43,958 nt of DNA from Saprospiraceae bacterium UBA2329 (GTDB lineage: Bacteria > Bacteroidota > Bacteroidia > Chitinophagales > Saprospiraceae), in assembly GCA_002344975.1 (NCBI GenBank), contig DDUV01000074.1, positions 73,573 to 117,530 of the forward strand, written 5' to 3'. Each line of letters begins with the position of its first letter. Within the stretch, counting starts at the first letter, position 1. This document shows, one piece after another, positions 31,630 through 40,478 of the stretch. The notes under the pieces were generated by a model. That model was not told where the DNA came from, did no database searches, and saw only the letters and a list, made by a program, of their open reading frames with translations. The position numbers were made by a program, and so were the translations under genes.

Positions 31630-32694
31630 ATGCAAGGTAGCTTTACCCGTTTCATCATATTGTTGGCCGTCGCATGTACGATGGCGCTGGAGGCAGCGGC
31701 GCAAGACCCGCGTTTTTCACAGTTTTACGCCACGCCCAACCAGATCAATCCGGCGCTCAACGGCGTTTTTGACGGCACATTTCGCTTTACCGCCAATTAC
31801 CGGGAGTTGTACTCCAGCATTCTTTCCAAAGATGCTTTTCGTACCTTCGCTGCCGGGGTGGAGTTTCGGAATAAGGTGGGCCGCAGCGGCGATTATTACG
31901 GCCTGAGTTTGTCGGCCCTGCGCGACGACGTGGGTATTTCCAACTTCAACCGCTTTCACGCGCACGTTGGAGGTTCTTACCTCAAGCAACTGAGTGGCAG
32001 CCGCTACCGCAACAGCGACCAATACCTCATTGCCGGAGCGCAAATAGGCGCCGGGCAGCGCGGATTCGACTGGGGCCGTCTTTGGTTTTCCAATCAATTC
32101 AATTCGAGTCAGGCATTTGTTGACTACGGCAGCGCCAGCGGAGAAGACTTCCAGCGCCGCGAAACCAATATTTTCCTCGACTTTAATGCCGGCTTGCTCT
32201 GGTATGCCATTTTTGACAAAAATGCTTCCGTTTATGCTGGCGGCGCTTTGCACCACATCAACGAGCCGAACATTTCTTTTGTGGAAACCAGAGACGAGGT
32301 GCTGCACCGGAAATGGGTGGGCCATGCCGGCGGCGAAATTCCTTTTTCCGATCAGTTGAGCCTGCTGCCCGCGGTAGCCGTAATGGGCCAGCACAAAGGC
32401 ATGAGCGCTGCGCTGGGCGCCAATGTGCGTTATACCAATCGGGATTGGAAGGAGATTGCCGTTCGGGCAGGCGCCTGGGCGCATGTGGTCAATCGTTTGG
32501 ATCAGGGCATGCACCTGGATGCTATTGCCGTGACGACCGTTTTGGAAATGGAGCGTTGGAACCTCGGCCTTTCTTATGATGTTACTACTTCCATACTGTC
32601 GGCAGCCAACAACTCCCGTGGCGCATTCGAGATGTCGTTCATTTATGTGCAACCCTCGCAGCAGCGCTTCAAGGTGAGCTGCCCGCGGTTCTGA
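31630..32694 (+). CDS. PorP/SprF-family T9SS outer-membrane protein
   Basis: 354 aa with a signal peptide ending A-A-A-Q, then the family hallmark D-P-R-F-S-Q-F-Y-A-T-P-N-Q-I-N-P-A-L-N-G. A beta-barrel-like remainder follows. SprF-type proteins are needed to export or anchor their cognate SprB-like adhesin, which matches its place directly after the adhesin gene in one operon. One cognate partner per adhesin is the rule in flavobacteria. Confidence 0.93.
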   Translation: MQGSFTRFIILLAVACTMALEAAAQDPRFSQFYATPNQINPALNGVFDGTFRFTANYRELYSSILSKDAFRTFAAGVEFRNKVGRSGDYYGLSLSALRDDVGISNFNRFHAHVGGSYLKQLSGSRYRNSDQYLIAGAQIGAGQRGFDWGRLWFSNQFNSSQAFVDYGSASGEDFQRRETNIFLDFNAGLLWYAIFDKNASVYAGGALHHINEPNISFVETRDEVLHRKWVGHAGGEIPFSDQLSLLPAVAVMGQHKGMSAALGANVRYTNRDWKEIAVRAGAWAHVVNRLDQGMHLDAIAVTTVLEMERWNLGLSYDVTTSILSAANNSRGAFEMSFIYVQPSQQRFKVSCPRF

Positions 32695-32700
32695 TTTTTT

Positions 32701-32749
32701 TAGTGAAGGGGCGACTGCGATTTTCTATGGGTGTGAGTTGCCCCTTCAC
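32701..32749. repeat. Inverted-repeat hairpin (copy 2 of a dispersed pair)
   Basis: Arms at 32703-32716 and 32736-32749 pair over 14 bases with one G-T, around a 19-nt loop. The left arm (32701-32716) differs from copy 1 (3804-3819) at one base; the loops are unrelated. It begins six bases after the PorP/SprF stop, between co-directional genes, just as copy 1 lies between paaE and tetR. No T-run follows. Confidence 0.78.
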
Positions 32750-32771
32750 GATGCTGTTTCAAATTTGCCTT

Positions 32772-34406
32772 ATGACAAAAAAACTGCTGTTCGCGGCGCT
32801 GCCGGCGTTCCTGCTTTCTGTATCTGTACTGAGAGCGCAAGTCAATTTTCAGAGTTCCAACCTCCCCATTGTAGTCATCAATACGATGGGGCAGCCGATA
32901 CCCGACGAGCCGAAAATCATGGCCAACATGGGCATTATTTACAATGGCCCCGGCCAGCGGAACTTTGTCAATAACCCATTCAATGCTTATGCCGGCGCTA
33001 TCGGCATTGAACTGCGGGGTTCTACTTCGCAGGACCTTTCAGATAAAAAACCTTATGCCGTCGAAACCCGGAATGCTGATGGTTCCAATCTCAATGTAGC
33101 CTTGCTCGGCATGCCTTCTGAAAACGACTGGGTTTTCTTGGCGCCTTTCAGCGATAAAACCCTCATCCGCGACGTACTCACCTTCACCTTAGCCCGCCGC
33201 ATCATGCCCTGGGCGCCTCGCTCCCGCTTTGTGGAGCTGGTGCTCAATGGCAATTATCAGGGCGTGTATGCCATCGTGGAGCGCATCAAGCAAGACAACA
33301 ACCGCGTCAATATTGCTACGCTCAACCCCGACGAAAACTCCGGCGACGACCTCACCGGCGGTTACATTCTGAAAATTGACAAATGGACAGGCGTCGGCAA
33401 TGACGGGTTCCGGTCGAACTATTCGCCCAACGGCAGCCCCGACCGCGAAATCGTTTACCAATATCATTATCCTGCGCCGGAAGATATTTCCGACCCGCAA
33501 AAAAACTACATCCGGCAGTATATCAACAGCTTTGAAAATATCATGGCCTCCAGCAACTACGCCCATCCTGTGACCGGCTACCCCGCAGCCATTGATGTGC
33601 AGTCTTTCATTGACTTTTTCCTCATCAACGAGATTACCCGCAATGTGGACGGCTACCGGCTCAGCACGTTTTTGCACAAAAATAAAGACAGCAACGGCGG
33701 CAAGCTCAAAATGGGGCCGGTTTGGGATTTCAACATTGCGCTGGGCAATGCCAACTACTGCTCCGGCGGAGATACGCACGGCTGGGCAGCCGATTTCAAC
33801 TCGGTTTGTGGCGGCGACTTCTGGCTCATTCCCTTTTGGTGGCAACGCCTCCGGGAAGACCCCAATTTCCGGGCGCAGATCAGAACGCGCTGGCAACAAC
33901 TTCGGTCCTCTACGTTCAGCAATACGGCCATTACGGGCATGATAGACTCCCTGACGGCCGTAGTAAATGAAGGACAGATCCGCAATTTTCAGCGCTGGCC
34001 CATTATGGGGCAATGGATATGGCCCAATAATTTTGTGGGACAGAACTACGGCTCTGAAGTCAACTATCTCAAAACCTGGCTCAATGGCCGCCTGATATGG
34101 ATGGACGGCGAAATCTTCTCTTTCCCGGTTGCAACTGCCGAACCGAGCGCCAATATCACTGCACACGTTTTTCCCAGTCCGGCCACACGCGGCCAAACCA
34201 TCTTTTTTGAATGTGCCGCAGCCGGCAGCAGCCATGCGGTACTGGAGCTTTTCGACCTCGCAGGGCATCGCATCGCCACACAGCAGCTCGATGCTTCTTC
34301 CGGCGGTTTTCAGTTTCGCTGGCAATCAGATATTCCAGGCATTTACACCTATCAGATAAGGATAGAGGGGCGACGGGCAGCCGGCGGGAAGGTGGTGGTG
34401 TACTGA
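32772..34406 (+). CDS. CotH-family protein with T9SS sorting domain
   Basis: 544 aa from ATG 32772, giving a signal peptide (MTKKLLFAALPAFLLSVSVLRAQ). The CotH kinase-like domain (about 90-420) is marked by G-I-E-L-R-G-S-T-S-Q, then N-D-W-V-F-L-A-P-F-S-D-K-T, then F-L-I-N-E-I-T-R-N-V-D-G-Y-R-L-S-T-F, and G-P-V-W-D-F-N-I-A-L-G-N. Some CotH proteins are atypical protein kinases; the secreted bacterial ones are mostly untested. The last ~80 residues (V-F-P-S-P-A, ending G-G-K-V-V-V-Y) form a type A T9SS sorting domain, so the protein is exported and anchored or released at the surface. Confidence 0.9.
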   Translation: MTKKLLFAALPAFLLSVSVLRAQVNFQSSNLPIVVINTMGQPIPDEPKIMANMGIIYNGPGQRNFVNNPFNAYAGAIGIELRGSTSQDLSDKKPYAVETRNADGSNLNVALLGMPSENDWVFLAPFSDKTLIRDVLTFTLARRIMPWAPRSRFVELVLNGNYQGVYAIVERIKQDNNRVNIATLNPDENSGDDLTGGYILKIDKWTGVGNDGFRSNYSPNGSPDREIVYQYHYPAPEDISDPQKNYIRQYINSFENIMASSNYAHPVTGYPAAIDVQSFIDFFLINEITRNVDGYRLSTFLHKNKDSNGGKLKMGPVWDFNIALGNANYCSGGDTHGWAADFNSVCGGDFWLIPFWWQRLREDPNFRAQIRTRWQQLRSSTFSNTAITGMIDSLTAVVNEGQIRNFQRWPIMGQWIWPNNFVGQNYGSEVNYLKTWLNGRLIWMDGEIFSFPVATAEPSANITAHVFPSPATRGQTIFFECAAAGSSHAVLELFDLAGHRIATQQLDASSGGFQFRWQSDIPGIYTYQIRIEGRRAAGGKVVVY

Positions 34407-34496
34407 ATGCAAGGCTCGGTAGAGGAGCGTGAAAACGAAAACATCCGAATCTCAGGCGATATGGCCTGGTTTACTTTCGAGCAGTATTCTTACTAA
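34407..34496 (+). pseudogene. Possible remnant of an NTF2/SnoaL-like gene
   Basis: A 29-codon open frame begins directly after the CotH stop and ends eight bases before corA. Its translation includes G-D-M-A-W-F-T-F-E-Q, resembling the central strand of SnoaL/DUF4440 proteins (typically S-G-D-x-A-W-x-x-Y/F-E). The rest of such a domain is absent. It could be chance. Confidence 0.35.
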
Positions 34497-34504
34497 AGAC
34501 GCAA

Positions 34505-35563
34505 ATGTCCAGACGCAGAAAAAAAACGCAGCGCAAACACGGCTTACCGCCCGGCACGCTGGTATTCACCGGCGACCGCCATACCGATGTGCCCGACATC
34601 GTGTTGGTGCAATACACTGAATCCGATACGTTTATGCAGTCGGCGCGCGAAATGGCTCCGCCGGCGCGCGAAATGGCAGGCGTCGTATGGTACGATGTGC
34701 GGGGTCTGCACCATGTGCCGCTCATCGAGCAGTTGGGACGGCAGTTCGGAGTGCATACGCTGGCCCTGGAGGATGTGCTTGATATACAGCAACGCGCCAA
34801 GTTTGAGGATTATGAAGACGCTGTTTTTATCATTGCGCCGGCCCTCACCTTTGATGAAGCAACGCTGGAGGTGCAGCACGAACAAATAGGCATTTATGCC
34901 GGAAAAGATTTTGTCCTTTCTTTTCAGGAAAAACCTGATGACACCTTTGCATCCGTGCGGGATCGCATCCTACATGGAAACGGCAGAATACGCAAACGAG
35001 GCGCGGACTATTTGGTTTATGCCCTGTTGGATACCATCGTGGACCACTACTACTTGGTTTTGGATAAATTGGAGGAACTGATTGATAATCAGGAGCATCA
35101 AGTACTGACCGCCCCTGATGAGTCCACCAAACGCAGCATTCACCACCTCAAATTGCAGGTGTTGGCCCTGCGAAAAACCGTTTTTCCCTTGCGCGAGGCC
35201 GTCAATGCTTTCTCCCGCTCCGACAACCCAATGGTGCAAGACAGTACCCGCCTTTTTATCCGCGATATCTACGACCACACCATCCAAATTATGGACGCCA
35301 TTGATACCTGGCGGGATGTACTCAACGGCATTTTCGACCTCTACCTCTCTCAGCTCAGTTTTCGTATGAACAATGTGATGCAGGTGCTCACCATCATTTC
35401 CACCATATTTATTCCGCTCACTTTTTTGGCCGGGGTATATGGCATGAATTTCCAAAACATGCCCGAATTGGGCTGGCGCTATGGGTACTATGCCGTGTGG
35501 GGTCTGATGCTGCTGATAGCGCTGCTATTGTTGCATTTGTTCAGAAAAAAGCGCTGGCTGTAA
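34505..35563 (+). CDS. corA: CorA-family magnesium/cobalt transporter
   Basis: 352 aa. A large cytosolic N-terminal domain is followed by two C-terminal membrane helices. The family signature G-M-N lies at 313-315 in V-Y-G-M-N-F, just after TM1, followed by the periplasmic loop N-M-P-E-L and TM2, with a basic C-terminus (R-K-K-R-W-L). It forms pentameric Mg2+ channels in the inner membrane. Confidence 0.95.
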   Translation: MSRRRKKTQRKHGLPPGTLVFTGDRHTDVPDIVLVQYTESDTFMQSAREMAPPAREMAGVVWYDVRGLHHVPLIEQLGRQFGVHTLALEDVLDIQQRAKFEDYEDAVFIIAPALTFDEATLEVQHEQIGIYAGKDFVLSFQEKPDDTFASVRDRILHGNGRIRKRGADYLVYALLDTIVDHYYLVLDKLEELIDNQEHQVLTAPDESTKRSIHHLKLQVLALRKTVFPLREAVNAFSRSDNPMVQDSTRLFIRDIYDHTIQIMDAIDTWRDVLNGIFDLYLSQLSFRMNNVMQVLTIISTIFIPLTFLAGVYGMNFQNMPELGWRYGYYAVWGLMLLIALLLLHLFRKKRWL

Positions 35564-35637
35564 GGCTGAACTCAGATACCGGCTGTTGGCCTGCCACTCG
35601 CCGCTTAAAGGACGTTGCTAAATGGCTGCCTTAGCCC

Positions 35638-37419
35638 TTAAAAATCCATGCGCAGCTTCGCCATGTTCACCCGGATACCGCCGCCGATGTATTGCACCTG
35701 GTTGTTGCGCAGCGGGTCCTCGCTCGTTTTGTTGCGATAAAAATACTGCACATCGAAAAAAACATTGTGCGCCGCCATAAAACTGATGTCAAGGCCGGCC
35801 AGCGTCACATCGGCAGCAATGCCCTGCCCCGTATTGTTGCCATATTCCTGCACCCGGGTATCGTGGTTGAGCAGGATGTTGTTGCCCCAGTTTTGGCCGG
35901 GCGCATCCTCTCCGATATTGGCCCTGATGAGCCGGGCCTCCACAAAAAGCCTGGGCATCGGGCGGTACCGGGCTATAAAAACCGCCTCCTTGAAATTGGC
36001 CCCCAGCGGGTGAGCCAGTGCCTGATTGTGGTGCGCATAGCTGCCGGTAGAGTCGCGGTGGGTGTAGTTGTACGGCCGCGAAAAATTCAACTCTGCCTGC
36101 ACATCTAAATGGTCAATGCCCAGCACATCCACATATTTGAGGCCCGCCTGAATGCCGTATTTATTGGCCCACCAGCCTTTGTTTTCCAGCACCAATTCCC
36201 GGAAAACAAACTCGTCGAAAATGAACTGCCCATACAGTTGGAATCGGCGCGCTATGTTCCAGCGGCCATCCAGACCTATGAGCACATTGTCGGGGCTGCC
36301 AGTGGCCTGCTCCACTGCGCGGTACAGGATCACCGGATTGAGGTAATGCAGCGCAAAGTGATTGGGCCGCGCAAAAATGACGGTTTCAAATACTCCGATG
36401 TTCACGTTTTTGCCCAGATTGATGCTGAGGTGGTGGGCCGCCATGTATTTTTTGGAAACGAGCGTGCCGTCGCGGGTTTGGTTGGCCGAGCGGATGTCCA
36501 ACTCGGCATACAGATTTTGGTAATGAAATTTCCAGACGTTCCAGTTGAGGCGCAGGAAAGGGTAGTTTTGTGCAAAATCGGAGAGCAACATCGAACGGTA
36601 GCCGTTGCCGATGAAATGCCTCCCGTAGCCCAATTGAGCGCCCACATGCCGACTGATATTAAAGCCCAGCACGCCCTGCCCATTGAGAAAATCGTACCCG
36701 TTTTGGATGTTGAAAACATTGCTGTTGTAAGGTTTATAAAGCGCCGCGCCGGGCAGTGCAATGTCTCGCCTCACGCGTTGCACCACATATTGCGGCAGGG
36801 CTGCCTGCGACTCCACAATATTGGCATAAAAATAAATGCGGTCGTCCACACCGGCCCTGAGTTCCAGGCCGCGCTGATTGATAAAAACCGGTTGCTCCTC
36901 ATTGCTCAGCGGCGCGTAGTGCAGGTTGAGCATGGGGTTGGCGCGCAGGTGAAAGTATTTGTCGTTGACTTCGATGAAATTGGCGGGCGTGGGATAGGCG
37001 AAGCCCAGAATCGGCTTTCGGCAGCGGGCATACCGGGCATCCAGCAGGCTGCATTCCACTTGCGTCAGAGCGGTATCGGGCCAGGCGCGCTCCTTTCGCC
37101 CGCCGAGGGTAGTCGCAAAGGAGGCCATGCCGAGCCACTCGTTGTTGTCTCTGAAAATGTATTCCAAATCTTTGCGATACAGGTCGCTCAGTTCCACATC
37201 TGCCGTATCGGCCTGCATGGCCAACCGGGCCACAGCGCCGCGGGGATGTGGCCGGGCATTGGTATGAAAAGGCGCGTAAAGTCCTGTTTTAATGCTCAGT
37301 CGGTCAATAATATGGTAAGACTCGCTCCCCAAAGGCAGCGAAGAGCCTTGCGCAAAGCCGGAGGCCAAGGGAAGGAGGACGCTCCCGATCAGTAAAAGAA
37401 TACGGTATTTATTCAGCAT
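35638..37419 (-). CDS. Outer-membrane beta-barrel protein, Wzi/RemB-like
   Basis: 593 aa with a signal peptide (ending A-S-G-F-A-Q). The mature protein is rich in aromatic, alternating strands. The conserved core L-G-Y-G-R-H-F-I-G-N-G-Y-R-S-M-L-L-S-D then Y-P-F-L-R-L is the hallmark shared by the Wzi-like capsule-anchoring family and the flavobacterial gliding protein RemB. It ends in L-R-M-D-F, a proper barrel C-terminal Phe. With T9SS/gliding proteins nearby, RemB is possible; capsule attachment is the alternative. Transcribed alone. Confidence 0.75.
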   Translation of the reverse strand: MLNKYRILLLIGSVLLPLASGFAQGSSLPLGSESYHIIDRLSIKTGLYAPFHTNARPHPRGAVARLAMQADTADVELSDLYRKDLEYIFRDNNEWLGMASFATTLGGRKERAWPDTALTQVECSLLDARYARCRKPILGFAYPTPANFIEVNDKYFHLRANPMLNLHYAPLSNEEQPVFINQRGLELRAGVDDRIYFYANIVESQAALPQYVVQRVRRDIALPGAALYKPYNSNVFNIQNGYDFLNGQGVLGFNISRHVGAQLGYGRHFIGNGYRSMLLSDFAQNYPFLRLNWNVWKFHYQNLYAELDIRSANQTRDGTLVSKKYMAAHHLSINLGKNVNIGVFETVIFARPNHFALHYLNPVILYRAVEQATGSPDNVLIGLDGRWNIARRFQLYGQFIFDEFVFRELVLENKGWWANKYGIQAGLKYVDVLGIDHLDVQAELNFSRPYNYTHRDSTGSYAHHNQALAHPLGANFKEAVFIARYRPMPRLFVEARLIRANIGEDAPGQNWGNNILLNHDTRVQEYGNNTGQGIAADVTLAGLDISFMAAHNVFFDVQYFYRNKTSEDPLRNNQVQYIGGGIRVNMAKLRMDF

Positions 37420-37472
37420 GTTCCATCGCCATTACCACGCAGGGCGTGTTCGGTTTTACAAAGAAAAAGGAT

Positions 37473-38603
37473 TCATATCAGCGCCAACAGATAACCAACG
37501 AATGAACCTCCCAAAACCACAAAAACACTGTTTACTTTTCTGTATCCAAAAGCGACGGAGAGGCTTGCCATTGCAATTAAAATCGTTCGCCAGTCGGTAA
37601 CGGCATCTTTGCCCATTTCAAAACAAACGGCCGCAATCAGGGCAACGGAGGCTGCATTTACAGCGTCAAGAAATGCAGAAAAGAGTTCTGAGTTTCGCAT
37701 TCTTTTTACGAGAGGATTCAGCAATGCCACAAAAACAAATGATGGCAAAAATATGGCGATGGTTGAAATAACGGCGCCCGTCCAACCATTGATTTGATAC
37801 CCGATAAAAGTTACGGAAGAAAAAACAGGGCCGGGCGTAAATTGCCCGACTGCAATGGCATCCATCAATTGTTGCCGGGTTAAAAGCCCCGTAGCGACTA
37901 ATTCGGTATCGAGAAAAGCGAACAAAACATAGCCGCTTCCGTAAAGTATGGCGCCTATTTTCAGGAAAATCCAAAAAAGGTTTGCATTGGATGCCGAGAG
38001 TAGGGTCGTGTTGGTGATTTGTAATAAAGTGAACGGCAATAAACCATTGATATGATTGCTTTTTTTGCTCCGAACATAAGCCAAAAGCAATGCGAAAAAA
38101 CCCGCGCCGAACATCAAATATATTTCGTTGATACCGAGCAATGACCCTGCCAAAACAAGAAGCCCGATGAAAATGAGTTCAGCCGATTTAAAAGATTTTT
38201 TTGCCAAAGGAAAAATGGCGCCAAGTATAATGGCAATAATGGCAGGTTTTATGCCATAAACAAAGGGTTGTACTTCCGGCAGTTGACCGTATAATTTGTA
38301 GAGATACGCGAAAAATCCGGTGATAAAAACAGCAGGTAGGATGAAACAAAGACCGGCAGTTATCAACCCTTTCCAGCCGCCTTTTTCATATCCGATATGA
38401 ATGGCCATTTCGGTGCTGTTGGGGCCGGGAATTAAATTTGTTGCGCCTATTAAGTCCAGGAAATGTTGCTCTGTCAGCCATTTTCTTTTTACAACCACTT
38501 CGTTTTGCATCATTGCAATATGCGCAGCAGGCCCTCCAAAGCCAATAATACCCAGCTTTAGAAAAAGTTTGGCAATGTCTTTTAAGGCTGCTTTATGCTC
38601 CAT
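37473..38603 (-). CDS. chrA: Chromate transporter ChrA (two-domain)
   Basis: A 376-aa inner-membrane protein, predicted to export chromate by ion exchange. Two homologous CHR halves: the first with G-F-G-G-P-A-A-H-I-A-M-M and G-P-N-S-T-E-M-A-I-H-I-G-Y, the second (from about 205) with G-S-G-Y-V-L-F-A-F and Q-F-T-P-G-P-V-F-S. It starts eight bases after alkC, so it is co-transcribed with adk-alkC. Its base composition is plainly richer in A/T than that of the flanking genes, which suggests later arrival. Confidence 0.92.
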   Translation of the reverse strand: MEHKAALKDIAKLFLKLGIIGFGGPAAHIAMMQNEVVVKRKWLTEQHFLDLIGATNLIPGPNSTEMAIHIGYEKGGWKGLITAGLCFILPAVFITGFFAYLYKLYGQLPEVQPFVYGIKPAIIAIILGAIFPLAKKSFKSAELIFIGLLVLAGSLLGINEIYLMFGAGFFALLLAYVRSKKSNHINGLLPFTLLQITNTTLLSASNANLFWIFLKIGAILYGSGYVLFAFLDTELVATGLLTRQQLMDAIAVGQFTPGPVFSSVTFIGYQINGWTGAVISTIAIFLPSFVFVALLNPLVKRMRNSELFSAFLDAVNAASVALIAAVCFEMGKDAVTDWRTILIAMASLSVAFGYRKVNSVFVVLGGSFVGYLLALI

Positions 38604-38611
38604 ATTTTTTT

Positions 38612-39763
38612 CTATCCGTGTAGAAAACTAATCACTTCAAACGCTGCCGATGCCGACACTTTGCCGTTCACCAGAATGTCTATCTGGTGCGTACCGGGGT
38701 AGTGCTTGCGCGTGGTGAAATCCTGAAAACGCTGTGCGCGGGCAAATGCCGCCCGTTCGCCGGAATTCATTTCCAACTCTTTGATTTTAAAAATCTTGCG
38801 CGATGTTTTGCCGCTGAGCGTACAGTAGTTGATGGCATATTCCAAACGCAGCGCGCACGGTTGTGAGGTCGTATTGGCCAGCTCAAAAGCAAAAGCCAGC
38901 CGCCCGCCGATGCGCACTTCCGCGTCTGCGCGCAATGCCTCCACGCTGATGCCCGCTACCCCCTGCTCAAACCCAAACAGCGCCAGCGCCTCCGGATGCC
39001 CTTTTTTGAGCAGCCCCCGACAGGCATGGCGCACTACCCAGTCGGTTTCGGGCGAATGACCGGCCCAACGGCGGGCAATGCCGAGTACGAGGTCGGGATG
39101 GTCTTTGGCGATGTCGTTGAGGTTGTTGGCCACCGAACGGCGCACGGTTTCGGCGGGGTCGTTTTTCAGATTTTCCAGTACGGGCAGTATGGGCGCGGGG
39201 TCTTTTTTGAGTGCCGGCACACCCATACCCCAGGGCAGTCGGGGCCGAATGCCTTCGCTCGACAGGCGGCGCAGCATCGGACTTTCGTGGCGCGACCAGA
39301 CCAACATTTGCGCGGCCATCCTGTCGGGGTAGCGCAGCAAAAACGGCCGAACGGCAAACTCCGCACTCGTCCAGCGGGTGATCTCGCCCAATGCCGGAAC
39401 GGAAACTTCGTAATGATCCTGCCCGAAATGTTGCACAAAATCGGGAATGAACATGTACTCAAACGTGAGTTTTTCGCCCGATTCGGCCACCATGCGGCGG
39501 GTGGTTGCTACCAATATCGGCACCGCTTCGGCGTAGTCCGGGGGCAAAAATTCCCGAAGTACCACGCTGATGCGGCGCATGCGCTCTTTCAGTTCCAACG
39601 CAGGCCAGGCCTCGTCGAAAAGGCGGTTCAAAAAACGATGTGTATCGAACTCCGGCCATACCGAGGACAACACAAGCGCATAGCCCTCCAACAGTTCGCG
39701 GTTGAAGACATTTTTCAGCAAAAAGGGTTCCTGCGCTGCTGTTGCAGGGGCCGCAGTACTCAT
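38612..39763 (-). CDS. DNA alkylation repair protein, AlkC/AlkD-like with C-terminal Ig-like domain
   Basis: 383 aa. Helical HEAT-like repeats (about 10-270) include V-R-R-S-V-A-N-N-L-N-D-I-A-K-D-H-P, the conserved repeat of the AlkC/AlkD DNA glycosylase family that removes N3- and N7-alkylated purines without base flipping. The C-terminal ~100 residues (from about 280) are beta-rich with an Ig-like look; AlkC proteins are known to carry such a domain, which touches DNA. The start codon overlaps the adk stop by four bases (ATGA), so translation is coupled. Confidence 0.83.
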   Translation of the reverse strand: MSTAAPATAAQEPFLLKNVFNRELLEGYALVLSSVWPEFDTHRFLNRLFDEAWPALELKERMRRISVVLREFLPPDYAEAVPILVATTRRMVAESGEKLTFEYMFIPDFVQHFGQDHYEVSVPALGEITRWTSAEFAVRPFLLRYPDRMAAQMLVWSRHESPMLRRLSSEGIRPRLPWGMGVPALKKDPAPILPVLENLKNDPAETVRRSVANNLNDIAKDHPDLVLGIARRWAGHSPETDWVVRHACRGLLKKGHPEALALFGFEQGVAGISVEALRADAEVRIGGRLAFAFELANTTSQPCALRLEYAINYCTLSGKTSRKIFKIKELEMNSGERAAFARAQRFQDFTTRKHYPGTHQIDILVNGKVSASAAFEVISFLHG

Positions 39764-40335
39764 GCTACGGCGTCAATTTCGGCGCAGAGTTTTTCAAAAA
39801 TCTCCTCAATGCCGCCGATGCCATGCACTTTCACCGACTTGCCCGATTGTGCGTAGAAATCGTACACCGGCGAGGTTTCTTTCAGATACACCTCGAATCG
39901 GTTGCGAATGATGGCCGGATCGTTGTCGTCGGCTCGGCCCGAATTTTTGCCGCGTTCGAGGATGCGGTTCACGATTTCGTCTTCGGTCACATCCAGCATG
40001 ATGAGTTTGGTGATGCTGTCGTTGCGTTCGGTCAGCAGTGCATCCAAGGCTTCGGCCTGCGGGATGGTGCGCGGAAAGCCGTCGAAAATGTAGCCGTTTA
40101 CGTCGGGGTTGGCTTCTACTTTGTTGCGCAGCATGCCCACCGTTACCTCATCGGGTACCAACTGGCCTTTTTCCATGTAGCTTCTGGCCAGAACGCCCAG
40201 CGGGGTATTGTTGCCCAGTTCATAGCGAAACAAGTCGCCGGTGGAGATGTGGAGCAGTCCGTAGCGTTCAGTGAGTTTCAACGCCTGTGTGCCTTTGCCC
40301 GAACCCGGAGGGCCGAAAAGAATGAGATTGATCAT
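39760..40335 (-). CDS. adk: Adenylate kinase
   Basis: Interconverts ATP + AMP and 2 ADP in the cytosol. 191 aa, the short-LID form usual in Bacteroidota. The P-loop G-P-P-G-S-G-K-G-T is at 8-16, H-I-S-T-G-D-L-F-R follows for AMP binding, and F-D-G-F-P-R-T-I-P-Q-A is at about 84-94. The LID is the short E-R-G-K-N-S-G-R-A-D-D segment, without zinc-binding Cys. First gene of adk-alkC-chrA. Confidence 0.97.
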   Translation of the reverse strand: MINLILFGPPGSGKGTQALKLTERYGLLHISTGDLFRYELGNNTPLGVLARSYMEKGQLVPDEVTVGMLRNKVEANPDVNGYIFDGFPRTIPQAEALDALLTERNDSITKLIMLDVTEDEIVNRILERGKNSGRADDNDPAIIRNRFEVYLKETSPVYDFYAQSGKSVKVHGIGGIEEIFEKLCAEIDAVA

Positions 40336-40478
40336 AATCGTTGGTTTGTAGTATTTGTCTTGTACCGGTCGAGGAAGGTTAGGATCGGCAAAGTTCGGGC
40401 ATAAAAGCGGGCTTCCCTAATTTTTTAAAGTTTTTTGTGGTTTTGAAAAAGTAAAAAATGCAGCCGGAAGACCATCTG

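Noticed and set aside
36109..37395. 428-codon open frame antisense to the Wzi/RemB-like gene
   Set aside because: The opposite strand encodes a complete outer-membrane protein with signal peptide and terminal Phe; the antisense product has no domain or signal features.
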